NCBI GenBank assembly: GCA_905160935.1
Contig: CAJHZI010000696.1
Span: 28,501 to 92,500 of the forward strand
Length of the DNA: 64,000 nucleotides
DNA from: Enchytraeus crypticus
Lineage: Eukaryota > Annelida > Clitellata > Enchytraeida > Enchytraeidae
Direction of reading: 5' to 3'
This document shows, one piece after another, positions 43,651-55,212 of this stretch (position 1 is the first letter of the stretch; every line of letters starts with the position of its first letter). Below the pieces are notes generated by a model. The model made no database searches. It worked only from the letters and a program-made list of their open reading frames with translations, and was not told the DNA's origin. The position numbers were made by a program, and so were the translations under genes.

Positions 43651-44640
43651 TTCAGTTATGCGTGAAAGAACAGACGTTATTGAAATTGGACGGTAGTATG
43701 ATGGGGCATAAGGATGAGGAACTTTACGTACAGGTTTAATCACTGAGGCTTTCCATTGTGTTGGAACATATGAGTTGGTAATAGAAAGATTAATAGTTTG
43801 GCAAGCGGTGCACAAAATACTAGTGCAGATAGCCTGAGAAACCACGATGGAAGACCGTCGGGTCCTGTAGCTGTGGGTTTCAGTGTTTCCAGTATGTTGA
43901 AGATGGTGATTTCAGAAATAGGAGATAGTGGCGCACTATTAGATTGACTTACGACTGGCTCAATGTATTGATTGTCAGTTGAGATATGAGCATAATGGTA
44001 ATTAAGCGTCTCGGCTGTTATACTGGAATTCAGTGGCGTCTGTTGAAATTGCTTTTTACCTGAGACCTTTTTTACAGCAGCCCAGAGGTCATATGAATTG
44101 GTTGCTAAATTGAGTTTGGTAAGCTTTCTAGAGTTGTATTTGCTAATGAGCTTACCAATTTTTTCTGTATGGGCATTAAGCACGCTCAACTTTACCTTTT
44201 GCGCATAAAGTTGATTATCTTTCTTAGAAGAGATTTTATTTCAGGAGCGATAAAGTCAGGATCTTGAGAAGTTAGTGTGACAGTTTTTAATGGAAAGAAG
44301 GAGTTCAGAAGAGACGTTGCTTTGGAGTAGAAATGATTAAACGACTCTTGCACATTATTATTACCTAAACCTATCAAATCTGAAGATGTAATGGTTGCAA
44401 TATGTACAAGAATTTTGCACGATTAGTAGGTGAATTAGAGTGATATACTATAGACTGAGTAGTTTTAGTTTTACTTATTTTAACGTCACCATTATAAGCT
44501 ACAATAGCTGAATGGTCACTAATTAAAACAGATTTAATCATTTTTACATTGCTAAAGTAAGGTAAATGTTTTCTAAAGTAAGGTAAATGAATATCTAATA
44601 CTGAGCATTCGTTAACATGTTTGAACCATCTTTTGCATCA
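43651..44640 (-). mobile_element. LINE-D, 5' half (endonuclease end to RT start)
   Basis: Minus strand: SDHSAIVAYNGDVKISKTKT (end of the APE endonuclease), the linker LWAAVKKVSGKKQFQQTPLN, GPDGLPSWFLRLSA, VPTQWKASVIKPVRKVPHP, and YRPISITSVLSRITE. It stops exactly where the 34697-35929 half can resume (CGT codon then RYIYAALL), supporting a single LINE-D split by LINE-C. Confidence 0.75.
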
Positions 44641-45081
44641 TGAATATACTGAATAATAAGCAAAATAATGATCTTTTATTAACCTTTACATGTAAAATAC
44701 AGTTGCTTCAATTATTGTAATAATTAAAACAAATTAATTCTTTAGCTTTTATTGCAGAAATTAATAGAAGGCAACGACAGCTCTGATTTGGTCCGGCGAC
44801 CCTAGAGGGGTTTGCTACTCACGTGTTGGGAATCACTATACTAGAGAAACAATAAGAGAAATGCGAGATATATGTGAACCTAGACGTGCTAAGTCAGCGG
44901 ATAGTGAGTACGACAGGGGATTAGTAGGTTTTAAACCAAGGGATTAGAGTTCAAACCTAGTTGCTCTTCCAACACTGACAGGCTAGCAAGCAGAAAACTA
45001 CATCAAAATTGGCTTTAGCCTTTGGCGTTTTGCTTAGAACATGAAAATGAAGTTTTTATATTAAGTTTTTATATACATGTA
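44641..45081. other. No gene seen
   Basis: AT-rich. A weak tRNA-like patch (GGGATTAGAGTTCAAACCTAG) at 44935-44965 is not convincing. Confidence 0.45.
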
Positions 45082-46013
45082 CACTGTGAGTAAAAAAACA
45101 TGTGCGTAATCTCGCACCTATAACTTTGGTATTAGTGAGCCGATTTTTAACTTCTTGCATGGGTATAATCAGGATAACATTTACTATAAAATAACATTAA
45201 GTGACTCTGCTAATTATTATTTTTGCGTTGAAGCAGTGCTTGAAAATATGCGCGAGTGAAAATATTCAATTTAAATAAATAAATCGCTACAGAATGTTTA
45301 CAAATCCGAGGCTTAACTAACAACGAAACACACGAAAAAAACAGTGTTATATAGCTACTGTGAACTGTCAAAGCATATGCTCAAAATGTCCTCCTTTGAT
45401 GCAAATACAAGCTCCGAGACGCTTGCGTCACTCATCTATTGCGTTGTCGATAACAGATTGCAGCATGTCTTTCCAAACGTCCAACAGGCGTTGCTTCAAC
45501 TTTGCTTCGATTGACTTCTGTCAGCTGCTGCGCTTCTTTGGGCACTTAAGACTTAGATCCATATGAATAATTCTCATCACAGAGGACTGCGATATGCCAG
45601 TGAGTCTTTCAATCTGACGGGATGTGCTATGCGTCTGTGGCTTGTTCTCCTGACTCAGAATCAACTCCTCCACTGCTCTGACATTCTCTTCTGTTCTTAT
45701 GCTCTTCGGTCTTCCACTGCCCTGCTTTCTATCGGTGCTCCCAGTCCGGCGTAATTTCTTTAATAAGCCCTCCCAGCGTCAAGTTTTTTGTTGGAAAATC
45801 GGCAATCAACCGATGTGCGCCATAACCCTTTAAGAGGTACAAGTTTTTTTATGAGCGCTTTATCTTCATTAGTAAACACCATTTTAAAATTTCAACAAAA
45901 ACATAAGTGTCACAAATACTTTTCTTTTTCCTTATAATTCTGAAAATATTTTCAAAATAGGTTCACAAGTGTCAAAGATGTGGGCGAAACACTGCGCACA
46001 TGTTTTTTATGCG
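45082..46013 (-). mobile_element. Mariner (DD37D-like) element with deleted catalytic core
   Basis: The ends carry AAAAAACATGTGCG in inverted orientation next to TA. On the minus strand, near 45882, the transposase starts MVFTNEDKALIKKLVPLKG. After frame breaks it continues GSGRPKSIRTEENVRAVEEL and QTHSTSRQIERLTGISQSSV, the paired helix-turn-helix region. It then jumps to the extreme C-terminus (DNAIDEWRKRLGACICIKGG, HFEHML). The DDE/D catalytic domain between them is missing. Confidence 0.75.
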
Positions 46014-46091
46014 TATATATATATATATATACATATGTATATACATGCAATATATATACATATATTGTTTATATATACATGTATATATACA

Positions 46092-46155
<64 letters not shown>
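46014..46155. repeat. (TA)n microsatellite with CATG interruptions
   Basis: TA/ATACATG runs. Frames here are artefacts. Confidence 0.9.
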
Positions 46156-46260
46156 AGAATTTGAAAGGGCATATGATTGAATGGTAATGATGCTAAATTT
46201 AATGATTTAAAATGGCAAATGAATAAGTTCTTAGAGAGTTAGTTGAGATTAATATCAATA

Positions 46261-47033
46261 CAGGGTGGTCAAGAATAATAAAACTGCTTTGAAGGCTAAT
46301 AACTTCACATTTTTATCGGATCTTCATTCTTAATAATACACTAAATTAAAGTTACATTTTCTACCAATAACTTAACTAACTAGGAGATATTTACACAAAT
46401 GGTTGAGAAATAGCAATTAATCGTCGATATGTAATTTCAATTTAATTGTGTGAAAACTGAAAATCAAGAATTCAACATTATGCATTAGGTCTTAACTGTT
46501 TCAAAACCCGTATCCCGTTTCTATATTTTCCGGTTGACTATTCGATCTGAGGTTTTCTTCAGCAACTGGTCTATCGCGATCCGATACATTGCTTTGAACA
46601 TTTGAAAGGAGTCATCCCTCTCCGCTGGTCTGAGATGAGTTAGGTACTTGTGAACTCGAATATTTATCAGTGGTCACAACGGATGAATGCATTTATTCGG
46701 GCACGTGATAGATAAATTGAACATTTATTTGTTCAACTAATTATCTACATGTATACATTTTGGTCATCCACAGAAAGAGCAATACGATTTTTTAAATAGT
46801 TAAGGTCCAATGTGAATTCTTGATTTTCAGATTTTCAGTTTTCAGGTAATTTTTCATTGAGAATTATATATCGAAGATTAATGACAATTTCTCAAACATT
46901 CTTTGAAATATTTCATAGATTTTTAACATATTCATAGAATATATAATTGTTTAATTTATTAAGTAAGAAGCTCGGATAAAAATTGCTCAAGTTATTACAC
47001 TTAAAACTACTGTATTTATTCTGTACCACCCCG
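46261..47033. mobile_element. Palindromic MITE with CAGGGTGGT ends
   Basis: Starts CAGGGTGGTCAAGAATAATA after TA and ends in the imperfect inverse (TTATTCTGTACCACCCCG) before TG. Arms of roughly 200 bp mirror each other (GAAAACTGAAAATCAAGAAT at 46451 against ATTCTTGATTTTCAGATTTT at 46814). No coding capacity. The termini resemble mariner/IS630-type MITEs. Confidence 0.6.
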
Positions 47034-47039
47034 TGAATG

Positions 47040-47366
47040 TGAACGAAATAGAAACAAAAGTTAGATAGGACATATTAAAAGCGGTATGGGCTGCTGAACG
47101 ATGTAATGGAAGGAATAATGCCCTAGAAAGAGATAGAGGCAGACCGAGAAATAGGATTTCAGATGATTTTGAAAAATCCTTACATGTATATAGAGATGAA
47201 AGTTGAGGATATAATGTGTTGGACGAGTTATATGTCATGGCCTAGTTAACACTAACGACACCTTTTTGCAAGCTATACGCTACATTAAGATGAGGATAAG
47301 GCATGGCCTTTCGTGAAGATATTAGTATGTTGCTCCATGGAGTGCTATTTATGGAGCGTATAGCCA
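47040..47366 (+). mobile_element. LINE C-terminal remnant joined to partial R360
   Basis: The plus-strand frame contains AERCNGRNNALERDRGRPRN, a basic stretch typical of endonuclease/RT LINE C-termini. It then runs into AAGCTATACGCTACATTAAG and GGAGTGCTATTTATGGAGCG, the second half of R360 (47265-47366). The junction suggests R360 may be the 3' region of such a LINE. Confidence 0.5.
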
Positions 47367-47498
47367 TAAATTTATTAAGAATATATATAATAGCATATTA
47401 AATATATTATTTTTTAAAAATATAATATTATTTTCTTAGCTTCCTTTTTATCCAATTTAACACGTTACTAATGTTCCCTTCAGGTGCAATACGGCTGC

Positions 47499-47534
47499 TT
47501 TATTAAGCGTTTTTTTATAATGAACTCTTTTATT
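47499..47534 (-). promoter_or_regulatory. Polyadenylation signals of the sHSP gene
   Basis: AATAAA on the minus strand at 47534-47529 and 47504-47499, 134-169 nt past the stop codon. Confidence 0.6.
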
Positions 47535-47667
47535 ATAACGTAAATGGAGTCAATAATGCATACAAACACTTCACAAATCATAGCGATTCTACATCCATGA
47601 ATAAAATGTAAAACACGCACACAGTCAATATTAGGGTACGTGTATGCAAACGAATTCATCACTGCTC

Positions 47668-48217
47668 TCAGACGAGTGCTGTGATGGTAAGTTGTCCGTT
47701 ATCTTTAAGCAAAGCCTGCACTGTGGTCAGATCGATATCTTCGCTCAGATCGAAATCTCGCTGCATTGATGATCTTGAGGTACGGCCTTGAGCTTTCTCT
47801 TCATGGACTGCTTCTACAATTAGTCGGCGCCCTTCTAACTTGACGACGAGATCATCAGGCGTATACGGCTTACCTATCTCGAGACGTAACTTCATACTTC
47901 GCCTTCCTCCACTCCCACTAATCGGTCCAGAGAATATGGGTGTATCCATAGGAATGTCCCTCTCTATTGGAGCGAAGCTGGCAGATTTCTCCATCGTTGA
48001 TACTTTGGCTGAATCTAACTTTGAAGGTGCCGGAGCTTCAACAGTGAGAATCCCATCACTTGTGAGAGTGGACGAAAGCTTTTCTGGATCGACATCGGGG
48101 GGTATACGAATCTTTCGACTGAACTCTTTGCTACTGACTGCGCCATCTTTCTCGATTCTCTTCTTGGCTTGAACTATTAGGGTCTCATCTTCTACAGTTA
48201 CAGTGATATCTTCGGCG
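47668..48217 (-). CDS. Small heat-shock protein, exon 2: two alpha-crystallin domains
   Basis: An ATP-independent chaperone of the HSP20 family, expected to bind unfolding proteins in the cytosol. The frame opens after a good acceptor (branch-like TACTAA at 48246-48241, then ATTTGTAG|C). With the exon 1 remainder it completes FDVKDYSAEDITVTVEDETL. Domain 1 (residues about 133-205) shows the strand order IVQAKKRIEKDG, EFSRKIRIPPDVDPEKLSS and DGILTVEAP, with the conserved G-I-L-T-V-E-A-P. A linker of about 40 residues follows. Domain 2 (about 246-323) has KPYTPDDLVVKLEGRRLIVE, RSSMQRDFDLSEDIDL and NGQLTITAL, then stop. The last motif lacks the final P. Two alpha-crystallin domains in one chain are characteristic of flatworm sHSPs. 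The frame is intact over 550 nt. Splice phase matches exon 1 exactly (total 972 nt, 323 residues plus stop). Confidence 0.9.
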
Positions 48218-48396
48218 CTACAAATAGTACAGATGTGCATTTAGTAAGATATCGCAAAACACAGCAGAGAGCAAGACAATTTTCAGAGCGAACGGTGATA
48301 CACAACCAGGTCGTAAGGATTCAGTGCCTTTCATCCATATATACATGTATAATAGTTACTAATTAATATCTAATTCTAAAATTATCAATTGCCGAC

Positions 48397-48429
48397 TTGT
48401 TACTCAAGTATACTGTACTTGAGTAACAA
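48397..48429. repeat. Perfect short hairpin
   Basis: TTGTTACTCAAGTA, spacer TACTG, exact reverse complement. Confidence 0.9.
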
Positions 48430-49059
48430 TGGAAATGTTTTTGTAAAGCCGAGATTCTAGAACTATGCAGCCTAAAATAAGCTTGAAATTGAAATGATAG
48501 CATAGACTCAGTGCATATGTTTCTTCAAATTCCCTTCAGGATCTCGAACCATCATTCATTAAGAGGTTTATATTTTCTTACTTATTTTGCGTAACTTTAC
48601 TTCAACAATTATTAATTTTAGCAGTCCTGTGAATATCAGAGACTTTTTCTCTAGCTCACTTAATTAACCTCTGCCTTCCCGTCTTATTTTAAAAGAGCCG
48701 TTGTCGCGAAACTCCTTTAAAAAAGTCATCTCTACCTAAAAATGAACTTTCAAACTATCCGCCTATATAAAATCTTAACTTCATCTTATTCTTGAAAGAG
48801 TTAATTATTCTCGCCTTCATCACTGTCATCATCTAGATTCTTTGCCATCACTTTAATCCTTTCAATCTGCCTATAGTAAATTTTATTCGACTGGAACTGC
48901 ACTAACATAATCAAAATCCATAATGATCTTTGTATAGCGATTCTCATCAAGTAATAATAATAATCTCAGCAAGTATTTTTCCTTGTTCTTCTATATCTCT
49001 CTGCCTCATCTTATACAATTAACCACAACATTCTTTTATCTAGACTTTATTCTGACATC
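48430..49059. other. No feature recognised (intronic)
   Basis: AT-rich. Nothing supported. Confidence 0.5.
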
Positions 49060-49165
49060 GCTGTCGTTAAGATATTCGTCCACGGATCAGTTTGCGCGGG
49101 GTTCAAATCCTGGGCTCGCCTGTCACTGACATCGCTTTCGAGTGAGGAAACTGATGCTAACATTA
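49060..49165 (+). mobile_element. SINE-2 partial copy
   Basis: Lacks the first ~25 bp. B box GGGGTTCAAATCC, GGGCTCGCCTGTCACTGAC and GAGTGAGGAAACTGATGC are in order. Confidence 0.6.
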
Positions 49166-49196
49166 TGCATTAGATTTTTACTTCATTAATTCTACT

Positions 49197-49312
49197 GACC
49201 AGAGCCATTGGCGATGTTGGTATTCGACCACAAATCAGTATGTGCTAAGTTCAAATCCTGGGCTCGCCCGTCACTGATTTCGCTGTCGAGAGATGAAACT
49301 GACGTTATTATG
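49197..49312 (+). mobile_element. SINE-2 copy, 3'-shortened
   Basis: GACCAGAGCCATTGGCGATG, AGTTCAAATCCTGGGCTCGC and GAGATGAAACTGACG. It lies 31 bp after another SINE-2 copy in the same orientation. Confidence 0.6.
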
Positions 49313-49419
49313 GGCTTTTTACTCCTGTTTCGGAATCTCTGACAAGATTCATAGTCTACTTTCCTAGTACCTTTCACAGCGTAATCAATCTGTAATTACT
49401 GGTCAAAATTCTTTCAATA

Positions 49420-49780
49420 GCTTGCACTCAACCTTGTTGGGTTCATGTGCTAGATGTTCTTTTCACATTAGATTTGCGCATTGATTCATCAGTGAAATTT
49501 AATTCAAATGCTGATGATACTCAAATAGTTCTCTAGTTTTCTAACGCCGATTCTCTTAACAATATAAAAGCTCACGTCTACTTTTGACCATATCAACACC
49601 TGATTTTGTGCTAATGACCTTGTCAATCCATCAAAACTGGAAACCTTGTCATCGACACTCCCACAATGACGAAATAAAATTCTTTCATTACATTACAAAA
49701 TATTTCCTTAACTTATACAGAGTATTCAAATCGCAACTTTAAAATTACCTGTCCTACTATTTTTTTAAATATCCGACAGC
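49420..49780 (+). mobile_element. L2-like LINE fragment with ADDTQ motif
   Basis: The plus strand reads VKFNSNADDTQIVL, then FSNADSLNNIKAHV, with LVIDTPTMTK-like sequence further on: the palm motif and following block of an L2/CR1-type RT, broken by stops. Confidence 0.6.
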
Positions 49781-50030
49781 TAAGCAAGCCCAATCGGTAG
49801 GTCACTTGATCTCAACTCTAGCACGGTATTAGCTAATAAGCTTGTCCACTCTAATCATGAGAGAGTTTAAGTTTATTTCAGAATCACACGATACTACACT
49901 ATTACATACAAGTTATGAAAAGTCCAAAATAATATACAGCATGAATTCATATCAGAATAAATAGTTCAGTCAAAAACATAACCAGCACATAATTAATAAT
50001 TTGTCTATTTCATCAGTAGTATTAGTTCTA

Positions 50031-51575
50031 TATCTATTTTCTCATTTTTGTTTTTATTCCAATATGTATGATCTTGTATTTCTGCTGGTATATTATTATC
50101 TTCTTTTGCATTTAGAGCTATGGCTAGATATAAAGTAAATAATATAGGACTTAAGCAGTCTCCTTGAGGAACTCCTGTGTTGGTTTTAAATTTTTTTCCT
50201 TCGAAATTGTCATTTAGAACTTTAATTTTTACATTTTCTATTAACATAAAGTTCATCTTTCTCTAAAATATGTTTTAAATCTTCAATTAATATCTTTCTA
50301 TTTACACAATCAAACACTTTACTCATATCTATAAAGTATTTCAATATTTACATTTTGATTTATAAAGTATTTCAATATTTACATTTTGATTTATTATTGC
50401 CTTTTCTATTTTTAGCTTTAATGAACATATATTTCTGCGATGCTTCTCCCTCTTCTATATGCGGCCTGACTTAATGGAATTTGACTATCTATTTTATTAT
50501 ATATTCTGTTGAACATTATTATACATAAAATTTTCTTTAGGGTATTTAATAGAATTATTGGTCTTCGATTTTCTACTTTCCCTTTTGGTTTGCCTGGCTT
50601 CTGCACAGGAATCAATATTCCCTCCGCTATTTCCTCTAAACTTTCTTTTCCTTCTGTAAGGTTATTCAATATCTCTGCTATTATTTTAAATATTACATTT
50701 GGACAGTTTTTTAATTCTTCAGCAAATACTTCATTAGGTCCTGCACTTTTATTGTTTTAGATATTATATTTAGATATGATTTTTTAAAGATATAGAAACA
50801 ATAGATCAGCAGTTTGCCGATGATATAGGATGGATTATTTTTGGAAATAACAAATCCGATGAACTAATAGAATATGTAGAAAATAGATTACAACGGAGAG
50901 ATTTGCAGATAAATAAAGATAAAACAGAGAAAATAATTACACCAAACACAATAAATAACACGCAATGGCAAAATATTAAATACTTAGGTAGTATGCTTGA
51001 ATCAGAAAAAGATTTAAATCAAAGAAAAAAATTAACAATGATGGCATTTAATAAATATAAATCTAAACTAAGAAATAAAAAATTAAGCTTGAAAATAAGA
51101 ATTAAAATATTTTATATAATAGTGAATTATGGATAATAACAAAAAGCATGGAAAGTAATATAGATATATTTAAAAGAAAACGATTGAGAATAATATTAAA
51201 TTTAAAATACCCACACATAATTAGCAATACGGACCTATATGACAGAACACAAGAAAAGCCATGGACTGAATTAATAAAATTCAAAAGACTCAGTTGGATA
51301 GGACATATGCTAAGATTGGATGAAAATACTTCAGTAAGAAAAGCTCTAAATTACAGAATAACAAATAATAAAATGAAACTAGGTATGGGAAATAAATATA
51401 CTTTAATTAAACAAAAAAGATAAAAGAAAATAAAGATATAGAACAAATAGATACTAAATATAACCTAGCACAGAGTGATGTCTATGATCTTGCCCATGAC
51501 CGGTATCAGTGGAGACAGAAGGTAAAAGAGGCTGCTCTGGTGTCCACAAAGTGATTTCACGCAGAGAAAAGAAGA
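50031..51575. mobile_element. LINE-B copy 2 with 5' inversion (twin priming) and 13-bp TSD
   Basis: Flanked by the perfect 13-mer AGTATTAGTTCTA at 50018-50030 and 51576-51588. From about 50785 to 51575 the plus strand holds the 3' half (IETIDQQFADDIGWIIFGNN, INKDKTEKIITPNTINNTQ, LSWIGHMLRLDENTSVRKAL, then the GCAGAGAAAAGAAGA tail). From 50031 to about 50785 the minus strand holds the upstream half (NCPNVIFKIIAEILNNL, LIPVQKPGKPKGKVENRRPI, TGVPQGDCLSPILFTLYLAI). Both halves break at the same consensus point, next to GATATAG. This is the structure of a LINE 5' inversion. Small frame breaks and an internal duplication (about 50330-50390) make it inactive. Confidence 0.9.
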
Positions 51576-51596
51576 AGTATTAGTTCTACTACTACT

Positions 51597-51678
51597 CATG
51601 ATTACTGTAACTTCCTGTTAAATCATGATTACTGTAACTTCCTGTTAAATCATGATTACTGTAACTTCCTGTTAAATG
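51597..51678. repeat. 27-bp tandem repeat, 3 copies
   Basis: The unit CATGATTACTGTAACTTCCT plus GTTAAAT is repeated three times with almost no variation. Confidence 0.9.
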
Positions 51679-52849
51679 ATCTTCCCAAAACTTCTATACT
51701 TTGTCTTCATATACAAAACGAATAGAAAGATACAGATGTGTAAGAATTACTTAGACCTTGCTCCAGGTCTTCGCCCACATGCTCAAAGTCGCGTCGCACG
51801 CCAAAATAGGCATCGACCACACAGGATCAGCGGAAGTTTTGCCACCACCTGGTACCATGAAAAGAGTCGAAGCATGAATAATCATTATCATGTTTCATAA
51901 TTGGGCGTACACAATTAAATTTTTAAAAATATTTTTACCTTGGCACTCAAAATGAAAAAATTGGCGCATATGTCTTCAAGTGCTAATGAGCCATCGCACA
52001 CTTTTAAATTTGGCTTAACCGTTCCGTTGAGAAACACCTTCAACTTTAGCCTTATACCCTTGAGACACAATTTTACATGCCTTTAAGTGCTAGTTGATTT
52101 CTGTCAACTTGATCAACTAAATGCACCACATTAAGCATGCATTAATCTAATTCTTTATAAGTATATTATTTCATGAGCGCTGTATAAAGCAGATGCAATA
52201 AAATGGTCTTAAAAGCAGTATGCGAATATCGCTTTCACATTTCACTTAGAAAGTCATCTTTATCTACAGTAGCTAAAAGTACCATGAAAAACTAAAGTAA
52301 ACTGTCTACGTATCTGTCAGGAGGGAACAGAAGACAGATTCTTAAGAATCTATGGATGCTCTCAATCGTCTTGAAACATATGCATTCATATACTTTTTAT
52401 TCTCAATCTGCTGATAATTATAAATAGCTTTTGGAATATGTTTAACTTTATACTTAGATTTAATGCGGCTCAGAGCTTGATACTATAACATTTCTATTGA
52501 ATGAACTACAGCAGGATTGCATGTATATAGAAAAAAGCATAGAGATCACAAGAAAAAAAGTTTAGTATTTCATTTAGAAACTTCAAATTAGGAATTATTT
52601 TCATTGTTATAAGAAAGAGATTTAGAAATCACCTACACAAAACCCGTAACTGCTTGTTTTAAGCAAATTGCATAACTAATTCTAAAAATGTCCCATCTTT
52701 ACAATGTCATTTCTTTTGTTGCGGTAGTCTGAAACTACATGTATACAAAATACATGTGTGTGTAGGTCAATGAAAATACATATATTTTTTTGAAAATATT
52801 TATTAGCTTATTAACCCCATGAGCTCAGTCTTCTTAGAATATAATCAAT
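51679..52849. other. No feature recognised (intronic)
   Basis: AT-rich. Nothing supported. Confidence 0.5.
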
Positions 52850-52925
52850 ATAACGTCCTTGACATCATCCTTGTTTGAGGATACGGACGTTAAACCTTTA
52901 TTATTATTATTTTTATTATTATATC
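52850..52925 (+). mobile_element. LINE 3' tail, (TTA)n
   Basis: GACATCATCCTTGTTTGAGG, GGACGTTAAACC, then TTATTATTATT, the same ending as the LINE at 7883-8310. Confidence 0.55.
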
Positions 52926-53399
52926 CAACTTAGCTTAGGAATCTCTAGATGATTCATATTCTGGACGATTAATTTTTATATTTTTCGTAGACATTATTAA
53001 AATTTATTTGCTTTAAACGCTGCATTTATTGATATTTTTACCAATTGTAAATTAGAAATATGCTGATGCCGTTACAGCCTTTATTACCGATCATATATAT
53101 AGTATGTTCCTTTGAGTACCTACATGAGATGTCATGATTTTCTACTTGATTTTGTATATAGTGACGAATAAATACTTAAAGTAAATAAATGTACGTTTAA
53201 AGTATATCCATCCACCAATCGACTGGATGGAAACACAGAATCCATATTTATTAACGACAATTTGTCCCACCAAAACTGAACGACCATCAGTTACAAGAAA
53301 TGAAATTTATACACGACTCAATCATTAAAGTCTTAGTGCTTCAAGATTGGTACTCGAATTTAAATGTCTGTGTTCGATGGAATCTAGCATACCCTTTTA

Positions 53400-54890
53400 A
53401 CTCTTTGATAAAAATGGCGTAAGGCAGGGTAGTCTGCTCTCACCTGCACTGTTTAACATTTTTGTCGATTCGTGCATAGATGAGTTAAAGAATACTAAAA
53501 CTGGTTGTGCATTTGGGCCCCTCTTCGCAGGAGTAATAATATATGCAGATGACTTGTTGCAAATTTCACCGACAGTTTTAGGCCTACAGAAGTTACTAGA
53601 TCAATGTTCTCTGTCGTTTAGTCGTCTAAATTTAGAATCTAACACTAATAAATCTATGTGCATTGCTATTGGCTCAGCATCGAATTTCGCTATCAAGCCC
53701 ATGATTTTACAAGATAAAGCTTTAAAGTGGGTAAATCGCTTTAAGTACTTCAGTGTTAATTTCAAAACAGATAACGTACTGCATGTGGATACTAATGCTA
53801 TTATTAGAAGATTTTATGCTAGCAGTAATAGTACTTTAAATAAATCTTTACATATGAATGATCTCACTAGATTATACCTTCTTGAAACCCACTGCTTGCC
53901 CATATTATCTTTTGCTACTGTTTACTGCAAAACAAATTTTGTTTACTGTAAACAGAGAAAAGATCAGATTCATGACTTAAACGTAGCTTGGAATAATGCT
54001 TTTAGATCAATCTTTCATTATAATAGATGGGAATCTGTTGAACCTATTATGGCGGGTCTAGAAAAATTAGATTTCAGATATATTAGGGTAAAGTTAGAAA
54101 TAAACTTTTTAAGAAAGAACTGCATGTTACCCAGTAATGGTGTTCCAAAACATATTACAATTAGGTACATTATCGCAAATTTTGACAATCTGTGCAAGAC
54201 ATTAAATTTGCCTTTTAGTTACTGTACTATGTTATCAAACAATATATCCTACTGTCAAACTATCCACTTCTTATATAAGTCTTTTTCAAGTTGGTGTGGC
54301 TAATTTCTTTCAATTACATGTATATTTTGATTTGATTTCTTTCAATTACATGTATAATTTGATTTGCCTACCATTATGTGCAATGTTGACTTTTTGTTTT
54401 ACTATTAGCATTATTGGATTTTTGCTTTGTTTTCTATTTTCCTCCTATCCGATGATGACGGATAAGGAAGTAGATGTAGGCCTACGCTCAATAATAGAAA
54501 GTATGAAGTGACTATTTTGATCCAATTAGGCTAACTGTAAATCTGTGTAATTGGTGTAATTATGAATGTCTTAATAGCGTAGGGGTAACGCCTTGAAGAT
54601 TGAAATGACAAATCCTGAGGTGAATTGAACCCTCGTGGGTTCGAATCCAGGCTGCGCTGATCTGATAGTAAAATCTCGGACATTCACTGGACTGGTTATC
54701 CGGAAAATGGTCTAAATTGCCTAACGGTTTAAACATGTGATTTTAAAAGCGATAGATATCAACATAGTTGATTATTCACTATAATGCGTATTTACTTTTT
54801 GGTGGTGGTTTAATTTTTTATACTACTTTTATGTTTATGATGTTCTGTTACAATTCTTCCTGTCAAGTGTTGACGAATAAAGAAGTTCAT
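53400..54890 (+). mobile_element. LINE-E fragment, RT palm to 3' end
   Basis: An almost continuous frame: NGVRQGSLLSPALFNIFVDS, GVIIYADDLLQISPTVLGLQ (YADD), NTNKSMCIAIGS, WVNRFKYFSVNF (usual FKYLG, here YFS), and then a long connection domain with LLETHCLPILSFATVYC and RWESVEPIMAGLEKLDFRYI. The open run of 250 codons from 53554 is the longest in the window. The 3' region is interrupted by SINE-1 copy b and ends near TTGACGAATAAAGAAGTTCA. The 5' end is missing. Confidence 0.75.
54564..54800 (+). mobile_element. SINE-1 copy b, in LINE-E 3' region
   Basis: GAATGTCTTAATAGCGTAGG, B box GGGTTCGAATCCAGG, CTCGGACATTCACTGGACTG, end CACTATAATGCGTATTTAC. Confidence 0.8.
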
Positions 54891-54984
54891 ATTAAATGTT
54901 TCTGAAGGGAAATTTGATACACAACTGAAGGTAGCAGATTCCAGGATATCGAAACCTTTTTGATATGGTGTCGCAGCGCCATTT

Positions 54985-55004
54985 CCATATATATATATAT
55001 ATAG

Positions 55005-55060
<56 letters not shown>

Positions 55061-55150
55061 GTATATATATATAGTCTATATAATATATATATGTATATAT
55101 ATATGTCTGTATATATATATATATATATATAGTCTATGTAATATATTTAG

Positions 55151-55208
<58 letters not shown>
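54985..55208. repeat. (TA)n array with AGTCTGTATA insertions
   Basis: TA runs contain repeated AGTCTGTATA words, which equal the last bases of the neighbouring mariner-type termini (AGTCTG|TA). Confidence 0.85.

Positions 55209-55212
<4 letters not shown>

Noticed and set aside
44930-44970. tRNA-like B box
   Set aside because: An isolated GTTCAAACC without an A box or fold.
45969-46180. Frames encoding (Tyr-Ile)n
   Set aside because: Direct translation of a TA microsatellite.
47840-48172. Plus-strand frame of 110 codons
   Set aside because: Antisense to sHSP exon 2; the minus strand shows the conserved domain.
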